DNA from: Candidatus Zixiibacteriota bacterium
Lineage (GTDB): Bacteria; Zixibacteria; MSB-5A5; GN15; FEB-12
NCBI GenBank assembly: GCA_028715215.1
Contig: JAQUSF010000012.1
Location: forward strand, 1 to 49,101
Direction: 5' to 3'
DNA length: 49,101 nucleotides
In this document: positions 8,698-16,386 of the stretch, piece after piece
How positions within the stretch are numbered: position 1 is the stretch's first letter
Layout: the number at the start of each line of letters is the position of its first letter
Made by a program: the position numbers and the translations under genes
The notes under the pieces: model-generated
Told to the model about the DNA's origin: nothing
The model's input: the letters and a program-made list of their open reading frames with translations, nothing else
Databases searched by the model: none

Positions 8698-11600
8698 ATG
8701 CATAAGATTATTTCGAAGGATTTTGACCGGACCAACTTCTTCGTTGGTCTGGGGGTTGGTCTGACCTCCCTGGTGGTGTATCTATTAACCATCGCCCCCA
8801 CCGTATCTTTCTGGGATTGCGGGGAGTTCATCACCGTCAGCCATATCCTGGGTATTCCACACCCTCCGGGGACACCGTTATATGTTTTGATAGGCAGACT
8901 TTTCGCCGTGTTGCCGACTTTTGCGGACCTTTCTGCCCGGGTGAATCTGCTTTCCGCGGTCAGTTCGGCATTCACTTCTTTTTTTGGTTATTTAACCGCC
9001 GTGCGGATGTTACGGCTCTGGTTTGGAGATGACCGGTCCCTGTACAGCCGGGTGCTTATCTATGGCGGAGCCGCCGTCGGAGCGCTGTTTCTGGCTTTTA
9101 GTTTGACTCACTGGAACAACTCGGTTGAGGCGGAGGTTTATGGCCTGGCCATGCTTATGATGATTATCATCGTCTGGCTGACCCTGATTTATTATGTTAG
9201 AGGGGGCACTTTTTTCGCCGACCGGGTGATGCTGCTGGTTTTCTTCCTGGCTTTTCTCGGCATTGGTGTTCATATGACAGTCTTTATGGTTTTACCGATT
9301 GTGGCTCTTTTTTTCATTTTGAAAAAAGACACGCCGATTAAATTCTGGTTCCTGGTAGCGGTTTTCTTTGTTCTTGAACTCTATTTCATTTTTACCATGT
9401 CGTCACGTTCCGGAGAGATTCCTTATTATATCCCGCTTGTCATTGTAATGATATTCTATGCCTTTTATGTTTTTTCCTTTGACCGCATTCCCCGTTACCT
9501 GCTTCTGGTCGGAGCCGGTTTCCTTCTGTCAGTGGCACCTTTATATGTTTTTGTTATCAGGGCACTACAGCCGGGACGAGGAGAATCTGCCCCTGATTTA
9601 ACCATCTGGTCAAGTCGGTTATCAATCTTGGGGAGCGTGGTTTTCTGTCTAATGCTTTTATATGCGTTATATGCCCTTTATACATATCTCAGGGAAAGAA
9701 AAAGCTCTCCAACACCCGATAAACATCGTTTGACAGTCTCCCTTTTTATTCTGGTGGCCGGTTTTATGACCGGCCTGTTACTTTTGGATATAAGGGGCTA
9801 TATCAATTTTATCATACTGACGGCCTTTCTGATATTCATTCTGAGCATATTTGCCTGGAGATATATCCGCTGGCCGATTCTGGTGGCTGTTCTCGGAACA
9901 TCCATGATAATAATCGGTATTATGCCTTTTGTCTATGGCCTGGTTGCGGCGATTGTTGTAATTCTGATTATGGGATTGTTTTTTAAGATGACGGAATGGA
10001 AAACCGCTCTGGCGATACTGGCGGTGACGGTGGCCGGTTTCTCGGTTCACCTGTTTATTCCTATCCGGAGTGCTCAGGACCCGTTTATAAACGAAAATAA
10101 TCCCTCGGAGGGAATTGAGACAACCATCAATTTTCTGGAGCGCCGCCAGTATGGTTCGGAGTCGATGATATCCCGGATGTTCACCCGCCGGGCGGAATGG
10201 GTTAACCAGTTTGGTAATTATCGGCGGATGGGTTTCTGGGGCTTTTTCAGTGAGCAATATGGTCCGCTGGGTAAAAAATTCTTAGTTATTTTTGTCCTTG
10301 GTTTATACGGCATGTGGGAAATTATCCGCCGCAAACCGCCGCCGGGAATTTTCTTTTTTATCCTGGTCCTGATTACCTCGGCGGGATTGGTTCTTTATAT
10401 GAATTTTGCCGATGGCATGAGGCAACATCCCGTCACCGGGGCGGATTATCTCGAAGTACGCGACCGTGATTATTTCTTCACCCCCCATTTCGTCCTTTTC
10501 GCACTGGCGATAGGTTTCGGTCTGGCGGTTTTGATGCAGTTCGTCAGGGAAATGGTAAACGGTTTCAGTACCGGCCCTAAAAAGGTAATCTTGGCTTCGC
10601 TTTTTGTTTTTTTGCTGGTGCCGGTTTATACCCTGGCCGGCAATTATCATCGCTGCGACCGTTCCAATAATTTTATTCCTTTCGATTATGCCTGGAATCT
10701 ATTGAGCAGCGCCGATAAAAACGCTATTTTATTCACCAATGCCGATAATGACACCTTTCCGGTTTGGTGTCTGCAGAAAGTCTATGGTATTAGTGATGAT
10801 GTCAAGCTGGTTAACCTCTCTTTGGCTCAAACCTTCTGGTATATCAAGCAGGTACGCGATTACCTGGGTATTAAACTGAGCTGGACCGACGCCCAGATTG
10901 ATTCCCTGCGGCCGTATCGTCTGCCGGACGGCAGGACTTTTCGTCTGAATAATCAACTGGTCGACGATATCATCGATAACAACGCCGACAGCCTGCCTAT
11001 CAATTTTTGCATCACGACCAGTTCTTCGTCGCGCCAGTATCACGGTTACCAGATTGATTCGATGCTGGAGCTGAGCGGTTTTAAGTGGTACCTGAAGAAA
11101 CAGGGACCCCGCATGACGGTAAATGTGGATGAGTCCCTGGCTTTTTTGACGGACACAGTCAGAGTCCGGCTGAGCGGGCTGGATGACGACCGCATCTACA
11201 AGGATGAAGCTTCCCTGCGTACCACCTTGAATATTGCCAGTGCTTTTTCCATCGTGGCCGATACCCTTCTGAGAGCCGGTCGTCTGGAAGACGCCGAGCG
11301 GGTGGCGTTGCGGGCGGTTAACAAAATTCCGCACGCCGCTGACCCGGTAAATTCTCTGGCGCTCGTTTATGCCGAAGCAGGGAAAGCGGATGAACTGGAT
11401 GCCTTGATTAAACAGGCGCGGGCCGGAGACCAGAAATATATGAGATATCTGCTGGGCAGTACCAAACGAAAACTGGGCCTTGAGCATGAAGCGGAATTGA
11501 TTTTCAAAAACCTGCTGGCTGAATTTCCCGGTTATACCCGGCCTTTTGAAGAATTAATCCGACTGTACGTGAAAAACGACCAACTGGCCAGCCTCGATGA

Positions 11601-11712
11601 ACTTCTCGTAACCTGGTTAACTCATAATCCCGCCGATAACCAGGCCAGACAATTTCTTAACCAGTTACGCGAGCAAGCCCGGCAAGCTTCCGATAAAAAG
11701 AATACAAATTAG
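8698..11712 (+). CDS. DUF2723 family GT-C-like membrane protein with C-terminal TPR region
   Basis: A 1004-residue integral membrane protein. The N-terminus LLTIAPTVSFWDCGEFITVSHILGIPHPPGTPLY is the DUF2723 (TMEM260-like) signature, a GT-C-fold family thought to transfer sugars from lipid-linked donors to proteins. Many hydrophobic segments fill residues 15-640; a soluble domain of about 360 residues follows, whose end (RLEDAERVALRAVNKIPHAADPVNSLALVYAEAGK ...) looks like TPR repeats. The middle has more membrane helices than short family members. It begins directly after the T-rich tail of a hairpin with no clear ribosome site. The next gene is a GT4 glycosyltransferase 22 bases on, suggesting a glycan-assembly operon. 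The substrate is unknown. Confidence 0.85.
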   Translation: MHKIISKDFDRTNFFVGLGVGLTSLVVYLLTIAPTVSFWDCGEFITVSHILGIPHPPGTPLYVLIGRLFAVLPTFADLSARVNLLSAVSSAFTSFFGYLTAVRMLRLWFGDDRSLYSRVLIYGGAAVGALFLAFSLTHWNNSVEAEVYGLAMLMMIIIVWLTLIYYVRGGTFFADRVMLLVFFLAFLGIGVHMTVFMVLPIVALFFILKKDTPIKFWFLVAVFFVLELYFIFTMSSRSGEIPYYIPLVIVMIFYAFYVFSFDRIPRYLLLVGAGFLLSVAPLYVFVIRALQPGRGESAPDLTIWSSRLSILGSVVFCLMLLYALYALYTYLRERKSSPTPDKHRLTVSLFILVAGFMTGLLLLDIRGYINFIILTAFLIFILSIFAWRYIRWPILVAVLGTSMIIIGIMPFVYGLVAAIVVILIMGLFFKMTEWKTALAILAVTVAGFSVHLFIPIRSAQDPFINENNPSEGIETTINFLERRQYGSESMISRMFTRRAEWVNQFGNYRRMGFWGFFSEQYGPLGKKFLVIFVLGLYGMWEIIRRKPPPGIFFFILVLITSAGLVLYMNFADGMRQHPVTGADYLEVRDRDYFFTPHFVLFALAIGFGLAVLMQFVREMVNGFSTGPKKVILASLFVFLLVPVYTLAGNYHRCDRSNNFIPFDYAWNLLSSADKNAILFTNADNDTFPVWCLQKVYGISDDVKLVNLSLAQTFWYIKQVRDYLGIKLSWTDAQIDSLRPYRLPDGRTFRLNNQLVDDIIDNNADSLPINFCITTSSSSRQYHGYQIDSMLELSGFKWYLKKQGPRMTVNVDESLAFLTDTVRVRLSGLDDDRIYKDEASLRTTLNIASAFSIVADTLLRAGRLEDAERVALRAVNKIPHAADPVNSLALVYAEAGKADELDALIKQARAGDQKYMRYLLGSTKRKLGLEHEAELIFKNLLAEFPGYTRPFEELIRLYVKNDQLASLDELLVTWLTHNPADNQARQFLNQLREQARQASDKKNTN

Positions 11713-11734
11713 AAACTTCAAAATAAAAACGGTT

Positions 11735-12844
11735 ATGAAAATACTGGCTCTCAACTGGAACGACTTAAAAAATCCCTATGCCGGGGGAGCCGAGGTGCAC
11801 CTGGAAGAACTGCTTCGCCGGCTGGTCGAATACGGACATGAAGTTACTCTTTTTTGCAGCGGTTTTAAAGGCTGTCGGACCGAGGAATCAGTCGAGGGGG
11901 TGAAAATCATAAGAAGGGGCAACCGCTATAATTTCAATCTGGTAGCCCCCTTTCATCTTCGCCGCATCGTCCGTCGTCAAAAATTCGATATCCTGGTCGA
12001 AGATATCAATAAGATACCTTTCTATACCCCTTTATATTTGAACCTGAAAACCCTGGTGGTTATTCCTCATCTTTTTGCCACCACCGTTTTCCAGGAAATA
12101 AATTTTATCCTGGGGACATATATATACCTGGCGGAAAAACCTCTGATTTATGTTTACCGGGGGAAGAAGTATAATGTCATCTCGGAATCCACGGCTGATG
12201 ATATTGCCGTCAGAGGTGTTCCCAGGGAGGATATCTCGGTTATTCACTGTGGCATTGACCGGGTTCGTTATTCTTTCGACCCTCAAGTAAAAAAATATGA
12301 AAAACCAACCATCCTTTATCTCGGGCGGATAAAAAAATATAAATCGATTCAGCATCTGATAAGCGCTTTTAAAAAGGTTAAGAGTGTCTTACCGGATGCC
12401 CGGCTGATGATTGTCGGGACCGGGGATTATCTGCCGTCGTTGAAAAAACTGGCCGGTACACTGGGTCTGGAGGCGGATATTGAATTCCCCGGATTCGTAA
12501 GTACGGAAAACAAGGTGGAACGGATGCGCCGGGCTCATGTTGCGGTGCTGCCCTCGTTGAAGGAAGGCTGGGGTTTGACCAATATCGAAGCCAATTCGGT
12601 GGGAACGGTGGTGGTGGCATCTGATGTTCCGGGATTGAAAGATTCCGTCAGAGACGGCCAGACCGGCTTTTTGTATGAATACGGCAATATCGACCGGCTG
12701 GCAGATAAAATCCTGCTGTTGTTGCAGGATGATAATCTTCGTTCAAGTCTGGAAAAACAGGCGCTCGAATGGGCGGAAACATTTAACTGGGATCACGCCG
12801 CTAAAAAATTTGAAGTGGTTTTAGAGGAAGTTTTAAAATCATAA
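11735..12844 (+). CDS. GT4-family glycosyltransferase
   Basis: A 369-residue GT-B fold enzyme. The N-terminal acceptor domain has the NPYAGGAEVHLEELLRRL loop typical of GT4. The C-terminal nucleotide-sugar domain starts near 185 (KPTILYLGRIKKYKSIQHLISAF) and carries VLPSLKEGWGLTNIEANSVGT, the E-x7-E motif that binds the donor. It is cytoplasmic or peripheral. It sits between the DUF2723 protein and a UPF0104 membrane protein (2 bases between stop and next ATG), so the three probably build or attach one envelope glycan or glycolipid. Donor and acceptor cannot be told from sequence. Confidence 0.9.
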   Translation: MKILALNWNDLKNPYAGGAEVHLEELLRRLVEYGHEVTLFCSGFKGCRTEESVEGVKIIRRGNRYNFNLVAPFHLRRIVRRQKFDILVEDINKIPFYTPLYLNLKTLVVIPHLFATTVFQEINFILGTYIYLAEKPLIYVYRGKKYNVISESTADDIAVRGVPREDISVIHCGIDRVRYSFDPQVKKYEKPTILYLGRIKKYKSIQHLISAFKKVKSVLPDARLMIVGTGDYLPSLKKLAGTLGLEADIEFPGFVSTENKVERMRRAHVAVLPSLKEGWGLTNIEANSVGTVVVASDVPGLKDSVRDGQTGFLYEYGNIDRLADKILLLLQDDNLRSSLEKQALEWAETFNWDHAAKKFEVVLEEVLKS

Positions 12845-12846
12845 AG

Positions 12847-13854
12847 ATGAATATAAAACAGAAAAAAAACCTGTATATTCTTTTTGGTTTTCTGGTGTCA
12901 GTGATACTTCTGGCGGCTTTATTTTATAATATTGATTTTAAGGAACTGCTGGCGGCTTTGAAAAGTGCCAATTACCTCTGGCTGATTCCTAATATCCTGC
13001 TGATCATCTTCACCATGTACCTTCGTGCCTACCGCTGGAGATATATGATTCGCCCGGTCAAGGAAGTCGCTTTTCACAAACTCATGGCCGCTACCTGCAT
13101 CGGTTTTATGGCCAATAATATTCTGCCTTTGCGGCTGGGTGAGTTCGTCCGGGCGTATTCTTTGTCAATGCAGGACCGTGGCATCACCAAATCCGCTTCG
13201 CTGGCTAATATTTTCGTGGAGAGAATGGTCTTTGACCTGGTGGCTTTGCTTTTGATTTTCGGTGCTGTCCTGGCTGTTTCCCACCCCATAATTCCGGATA
13301 ATATCCGCACCGGTACCTATCTTACCGCCGCCATTGCTGTTTTAGGTATTCTTTTCATAATTGTTCTGGCTGTCAGACCCGTCCCGTCAGGAAAACTGAT
13401 CCTTAAAGTGTTCTTTTTCTTACCTGAAAAACAGAAAGAAAAAATTCTTTCGGTTGTCATCAAATTTTCTCGAGGGCTGGAGTTTATCACCGATATGAGA
13501 ATGCTGACTCTGGTGGCCGTTCAAACCATGATTATCTGGATTATCATGGGCCTGTCCAATTATTTTGTCTTTATCGCTTTTGGTTTCGATTTGCCCCTGG
13601 AGGCTTCGTTTGTTCTGCTGGTAATCGTCTCCATCTCGATTCTTATTCCCTCGTCACCCGGGTTCATCGGGGTTTATCATGCCGGCACTTTCCTGACCCT
13701 GTCGATTTATGGTATCGGTAAAGAAGACGCCCTGTCGTTTGCTATTGTTCTGCATGCTACCCAGTATATCGTTGTGACCGTCATGGGCTTTTATTATCTT
13801 AAGAAAGAGCACCTTTCATTAAAGAGCCTCGAGGAGAAAGTTGTCGAGGATTAA
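12847..13854 (+). CDS. UPF0104 / lysylphosphatidylglycerol synthase TM-domain family protein
   Basis: A 335-residue protein with about eight membrane segments. The pattern AYRWRYMIRP, MANNILPLRLGEFVRAYSL, KSASLANIFVERMVFDL and SSPGFIGVYHAGTFL is that of the LPG_synthase_TM (AglD/UPF0104) family, which occurs as flippase-like partners of glycosyltransferases. There is no cytosolic aminoacyl-transferase domain, so lysyl-PG synthesis is unlikely. It closes the three-gene glycan cluster; a terminator follows. Confidence 0.88.
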   Translation: MNIKQKKNLYILFGFLVSVILLAALFYNIDFKELLAALKSANYLWLIPNILLIIFTMYLRAYRWRYMIRPVKEVAFHKLMAATCIGFMANNILPLRLGEFVRAYSLSMQDRGITKSASLANIFVERMVFDLVALLLIFGAVLAVSHPIIPDNIRTGTYLTAAIAVLGILFIIVLAVRPVPSGKLILKVFFFLPEKQKEKILSVVIKFSRGLEFITDMRMLTLVAVQTMIIWIIMGLSNYFVFIAFGFDLPLEASFVLLVIVSISILIPSSPGFIGVYHAGTFLTLSIYGIGKEDALSFAIVLHATQYIVVTVMGFYYLKKEHLSLKSLEEKVVED

Positions 13855-13895
13855 GCCGTTTTTCTGAAATTATCTACCCGTAACATATAAACTTC

Positions 13896-13931
13896 GCCCG
13901 CCTGTTAAACAGCTTGGACCGGGCTTTTTTT
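13896..13931 (+). terminator. Rho-independent terminator after the glycan cluster
   Basis: GCCCG pairs with CGGGC around an inner CTGT/ACAG mini-stem and is followed by seven T residues. It separates the envelope glycan operon from the promoter at 13947. Confidence 0.7.
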
Positions 13932-13946
13932 CGAAAAAGTTCAAAC

Positions 13947-13976
13947 TTGACATTAAAAATTCATGGAAATTATATA
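13947..13976 (+). promoter_or_regulatory. Sigma-70-type promoter for the coiled-coil gene
   Basis: A consensus TTGACA at 13947-13952 is followed after 18 bases by TATATA at 13971-13976. The gene start at 13997 has AGGAG at 13983-13987. Confidence 0.65.
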
Positions 13977-13996
13977 CCGGTCAGGAGAATGAAAAT

Positions 13997-14500
13997 ATGA
14001 AAAAGATTTTTCTGGCCATATTACTTTTAATAATAGTGATTGCCGTCAGTTATTATCAGGTACATCGTCAGGAAGCCCGCGAGCAAAACCGTTATGAAAA
14101 AGGGTATGAAGAAGGAACCCGAGGGGTTGAAAGGCTCAGCGGTGAAGTTGATTCGCTAAGACAAGTCGTTGACAGACAAGAACTTGAGTTTTCCGGCAAG
14201 TTTGAGCAAACCGAGCAAGCTTATGCCGATACCATTGATTCCCTGAAAGAAGTCGTTTCTCTTCAGGAGCAGAAAATAATGAAATTGCAGTCGCCGGATA
14301 AAAAAGAAAATTCGCTTACGGATAAGCACGCCCTGATTTTAAGCTATTACAAGAAAAGATATTCGGAACTACCCGGCGACCTTTCCAATTACGAAAAAAG
14401 AGTAGCTCTGACGGAGATAAGAGAAGAGACAGCTCAGAAGTTTGCCATCACCGTAACCGAGCTTGATAAGATTAGAGAAAATAACAACTTGAATTATTAA
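13997..14500 (+). CDS. Single-pass membrane protein with coiled coil, unknown function
   Basis: A 167-residue protein. Residues 4-20 are a hydrophobic anchor (IFLAILLLIIVIAVSYY) with a positive start, so it is an uncleaved signal anchor. Residues 30-100 are charged and Glu/Gln-rich with heptad-like spacing, a probable coiled coil. The last 60 residues (LILSYYKKRYSELPGDLSNYEKRVALTEIREETAQKFAITVTELDKI) form a compact helical domain that I cannot name. It has its own promoter and ribosome site (AGGAG, 9 bases upstream). A sigma-region-4-like gene starts 14 bases after its stop, so the two are probably one transcript. Confidence 0.75.
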   Translation: MKKIFLAILLLIIVIAVSYYQVHRQEAREQNRYEKGYEEGTRGVERLSGEVDSLRQVVDRQELEFSGKFEQTEQAYADTIDSLKEVVSLQEQKIMKLQSPDKKENSLTDKHALILSYYKKRYSELPGDLSNYEKRVALTEIREETAQKFAITVTELDKIRENNNLNY

Positions 14501-14514
14501 CCGGGAATTGATTT

Positions 14515-14793
14515 ATGGTGCCACGGAAAGAGATGGAGAACACTGAAATATTGATCGGGAAACTTTTATTGAGGTTATATGCCAGTGAAAATCTGTCGAT
14601 TGATAAATTACGTCATGACCTCAGGTGGCATATTGACAATTCGCTTTCAACGCGCCAGGAACAGGTTATGAAATATTTCCTGAACGGGAAAAAAGAGCGG
14701 GAAATAGCCCATATCCTGGGCATCACCCAGCAGGTGGTAAATATATATAAGCAACGGGCAATCAAGAAGTTAAACAAATTACTGATAGACTGA
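14515..14793 (+). CDS. Small sigma-region-4-like helix-turn-helix protein
   Basis: A 92-residue protein whose C-terminal half (STRQEQVMKYFLNGKKEREIAHILGITQQVVNIYKQRAIKKLNKLL) matches sigma-70 region 4 / LuxR-type HTH layout: a linker helix, helix-turn-helix with a Gly-Ile turn, and a basic recognition helix. There is no region 2, so it cannot be a complete sigma factor. ATG 14515 has a weak GGGA upstream; an internal ATG at 14533 is a possible alternative. Encoded just after the coiled-coil membrane protein, it may be a DNA-binding regulator tied to that protein. Confidence 0.72.
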   Translation: MVPRKEMENTEILIGKLLLRLYASENLSIDKLRHDLRWHIDNSLSTRQEQVMKYFLNGKKEREIAHILGITQQVVNIYKQRAIKKLNKLLID

Positions 14794-14838
14794 ACCCGGT
14801 TGCATACATTTTTATTTTAAAAAGTCTTCAAATTTCTC

Positions 14839-14867
14839 TTGACAGGTAAGCGTATTATTTTTAGTAT
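14839..14867 (+). promoter_or_regulatory. Sigma-70-type promoter for the leader RNA / 67-aa gene
   Basis: TTGACA at 14839-14844, a 17-base spacer and TAGTAT at 14862-14867 (with overlapping TATAAA). It would start a transcript near 14874, giving a leader of about 215 nt before the ATG at 15090. Confidence 0.6.
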
Positions 14868-14873
14868 AAAATG

Positions 14874-15089
14874 GGGTAATAGAATTTTTTCTGTAGCACC
14901 TTGAAACCCTTTGGTCTTTAAAGGAGGTGATAGGAAGTATTTTTTTGGTCCCTTTTATGTTGTTATCTGTCTCTAATTGGTATCAACGGTGACATTGATA
15001 CTTATGAATGAGGTTGCTATATCCTTGATAACAACATACTCCTGCAACCGCCAATGTAATAGGGGAGATAACATAAATAGGGAGTCGAT
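14874..15089 (+). ncRNA. Candidate structured leader RNA
   Basis: The stretch between the promoter and the 67-aa gene holds several complementary segments. TATGTTGTTATC (14956-14967) pairs perfectly with GATAACAACATA (15027-15038). Inside lies GTATCAA/TTGATAC (14980-14986 with 14995-15001). GGTTGC (15012-15017) can pair with GCAACC (15044-15049), crossing the first helix. GATAACA (15067-15073) could compete for the first arm. A full-consensus AAGGAGGTGAT sits at 14921-14931 with a 15-codon frame starting TTG 14945, a possible leader peptide. It matches no riboswitch class that I recognise. Confidence 0.45.
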
Positions 15090-15293
15090 ATGCCAAAGAG
15101 AAAAGAGGCCGAAAATTTTGCGGCCGTTGGTGAAAAGGATTACTGGCACTTATATGGTTTACAGGTGTTAACTCCGAACAAATTTGCTGCCGTAGTCGGA
15201 AAGATTTTGAATGGGCAATACACCTTGATAAATTCAAGTTTCAAGAAGAATGTTGCTGTAAGCAGTTTTTTCGACGTCAATTATAATTGTTAG
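15090..15293 (+). CDS. Small 67-residue protein, unknown
   Basis: ATG at 15090 follows GGGAG with 5-6 bases spacing, and a strong terminator follows the stop, so this looks like a genuine small gene. The protein starts with a basic segment (MPKRKEAENF), has a mixed central part (EKDYWHLYGLQVLTPNKF) and ends SFFDVNYNC with its only Cys as the last residue. No transmembrane segment or known family is apparent. It could be a small regulator or a modified peptide precursor, but nothing in the window proves either. The long structured leader suggests regulated expression. Confidence 0.5.
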   Translation: MPKRKEAENFAAVGEKDYWHLYGLQVLTPNKFAAVVGKILNGQYTLINSSFKKNVAVSSFFDVNYNC

Positions 15294-15326
15294 TGTCAGT
15301 ATCGTCCTGTATTTTTTTAAATTTTG

Positions 15327-15357
15327 CAGGGCTCAACTTTTTGAGCCCTGTTTTTTT
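15327..15357 (+). terminator. Strong Rho-independent terminator
   Basis: A perfect 10-bp stem CAGGGCTCAA/TTGAGCCCTG with a 4-nt loop is followed by seven T residues. It lies 33 bases after the 67-aa gene. Confidence 0.9.
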
Positions 15358-15393
15358 ATTTAAATTAATTTAGCTTTCCGCACCTTAAGTTAG

Positions 15394-15399
15394 TATAAT
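15394..15399 (+). promoter_or_regulatory. Candidate -10 element for the rhodanese gene
   Basis: A perfect TATAAT lies 36 bases before the ATG at 15436. No convincing -35 box is found at the usual distance. Confidence 0.4.
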
Positions 15400-15435
15400 A
15401 CAATAGCAATTGTTAAGAAAAACGAACATCGGGTA

Positions 15436-15954
15436 ATGGCGATTAAGCAGGCAATAATATTACTGGTCATAGCAGCGATTCTTGGTTTGGGAGCCAATCT
15501 GTTTTCCCCCAACAAGATAGAATATATCGGCGCTTACCGGAATCTGTCGGGCAGCGATGGTCCGATCATACCGCCAGATGCCGATGAAAATGACCCGCCC
15601 TTTATCGATATAAATACCGCCCATTTTGAACATAGTACCAAGCGGACAATTTTTATTGATGCCCGTGAACGGGAGGAATTCGAGTGCGGTACCATTCCCG
15701 GGTCAATCAACATCCCTTTCGATTACCTGCCGGACGGCGATCTAAAGTTGTATTTTGATTCATCTCTGGGTCATGTTGCTTTTGACCAGCCTATCGTGGT
15801 CTTTTGTTCCGGCGAAGAATGTGACCAGTCGCTTCATCTGGCTCGGAATCTGGCTGAATATGGTTATTCTGATGTCACTATCTTTTTCGGAGGCTCGCGT
15901 GAATGGGAGCGCTTCAGCCTCGAGATAGAAAGGAGAAAAAATTGCGGCGGTTGA
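15436..15954 (+). CDS. Membrane-anchored periplasmic rhodanese-like protein
   Basis: A 172-residue protein with an N-terminal hydrophobic anchor (AIILLVIAAILGLGANLF) followed by one rhodanese domain (about 55-168). The active-site loop is VVFCSGEECDQS, with Cys in the usual place, and the CH2-like DAREREEFECGTIPGSINIP precedes it, so sulfurtransferase or sulfur-carrier activity is plausible in the periplasm. The following gene overlaps its 3' end and encodes a MauE/DoxX-like membrane protein, a common pairing. Its natural substrate is unknown. Confidence 0.85.
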   Translation: MAIKQAIILLVIAAILGLGANLFSPNKIEYIGAYRNLSGSDGPIIPPDADENDPPFIDINTAHFEHSTKRTIFIDAREREEFECGTIPGSINIPFDYLPDGDLKLYFDSSLGHVAFDQPIVVFCSGEECDQSLHLARNLAEYGYSDVTIFFGGSREWERFSLEIERRKNCGG

Positions 15955-16385
15955 TCGATAACGACCTGCTTACCATGATTTCACGCCTGGTGGTCGGGAT
16001 TGTTTTTATTTATGCTTCGTTTTATAAAGTAATTGATCCCGGCTCCTTCGCCCGCTCCATCTGGTTTTATCATCTCGTTCCGGGGAATTTAATCAATTTA
16101 ATAGCCCTGATTTTACCCTGGCTGGAACTACTCTGCGGCCTGGCGTTGGTATTCGGAATCCATTATCGGGGGGCAGTTATCTGGGCTAATGTCTTAACAA
16201 TTGTTTTTATTATTGCCTTATATACGACGATATACCGGGGCTTAAGTGTTGATTGCGGTTGTTTCAAAGCCTCCGGGGCGGCTTCTTATAAAGCCTGGCG
16301 GTCAATAATATTCGACCTGTTTTTACTGGTCTTCACCCTGCACTTGTATTTCAGCCGTTCTCAGCGATGGCGGCTCGCCAGGTAA
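15942..16385 (+). CDS. MauE/DoxX-like membrane protein
   Basis: A membrane protein with four hydrophobic helices. It contains the DCGCF motif typical of the MauE/DoxX-like family, whose members help deliver redox equivalents or form disulfides in the periplasm. The ORF track opens at 15903, but TTG 15942 has AGGAG 6 bases upstream and gives MRRLIDNDLLTMISRLVVGIVF, starting right before the first helix, so I use it. It overlaps the rhodanese stop by 13 bases, implying translational coupling and joint function. The minus-strand pilQ stop lies one base beyond this stop. Confidence 0.82.
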   Translation: MRRLIDNDLLTMISRLVVGIVFIYASFYKVIDPGSFARSIWFYHLVPGNLINLIALILPWLELLCGLALVFGIHYRGAVIWANVLTIVFIIALYTTIYRGLSVDCGCFKASGAASYKAWRSIIFDLFLLVFTLHLYFSRSQRWRLAR

Positions 16386-16386
16386 T

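Noticed and set aside
10729-11487. Minus-strand ORF of 252 aa
   Set aside because: Antisense to the DUF2723 gene; the sense frame is clearly conserved.
14977-15171. 64-aa plus-strand ORF and the 84-aa minus-strand ORF over the leader RNA
   Set aside because: Neither has a good ribosome site; both overlap helices of the leader and the better-supported 67-aa frame.
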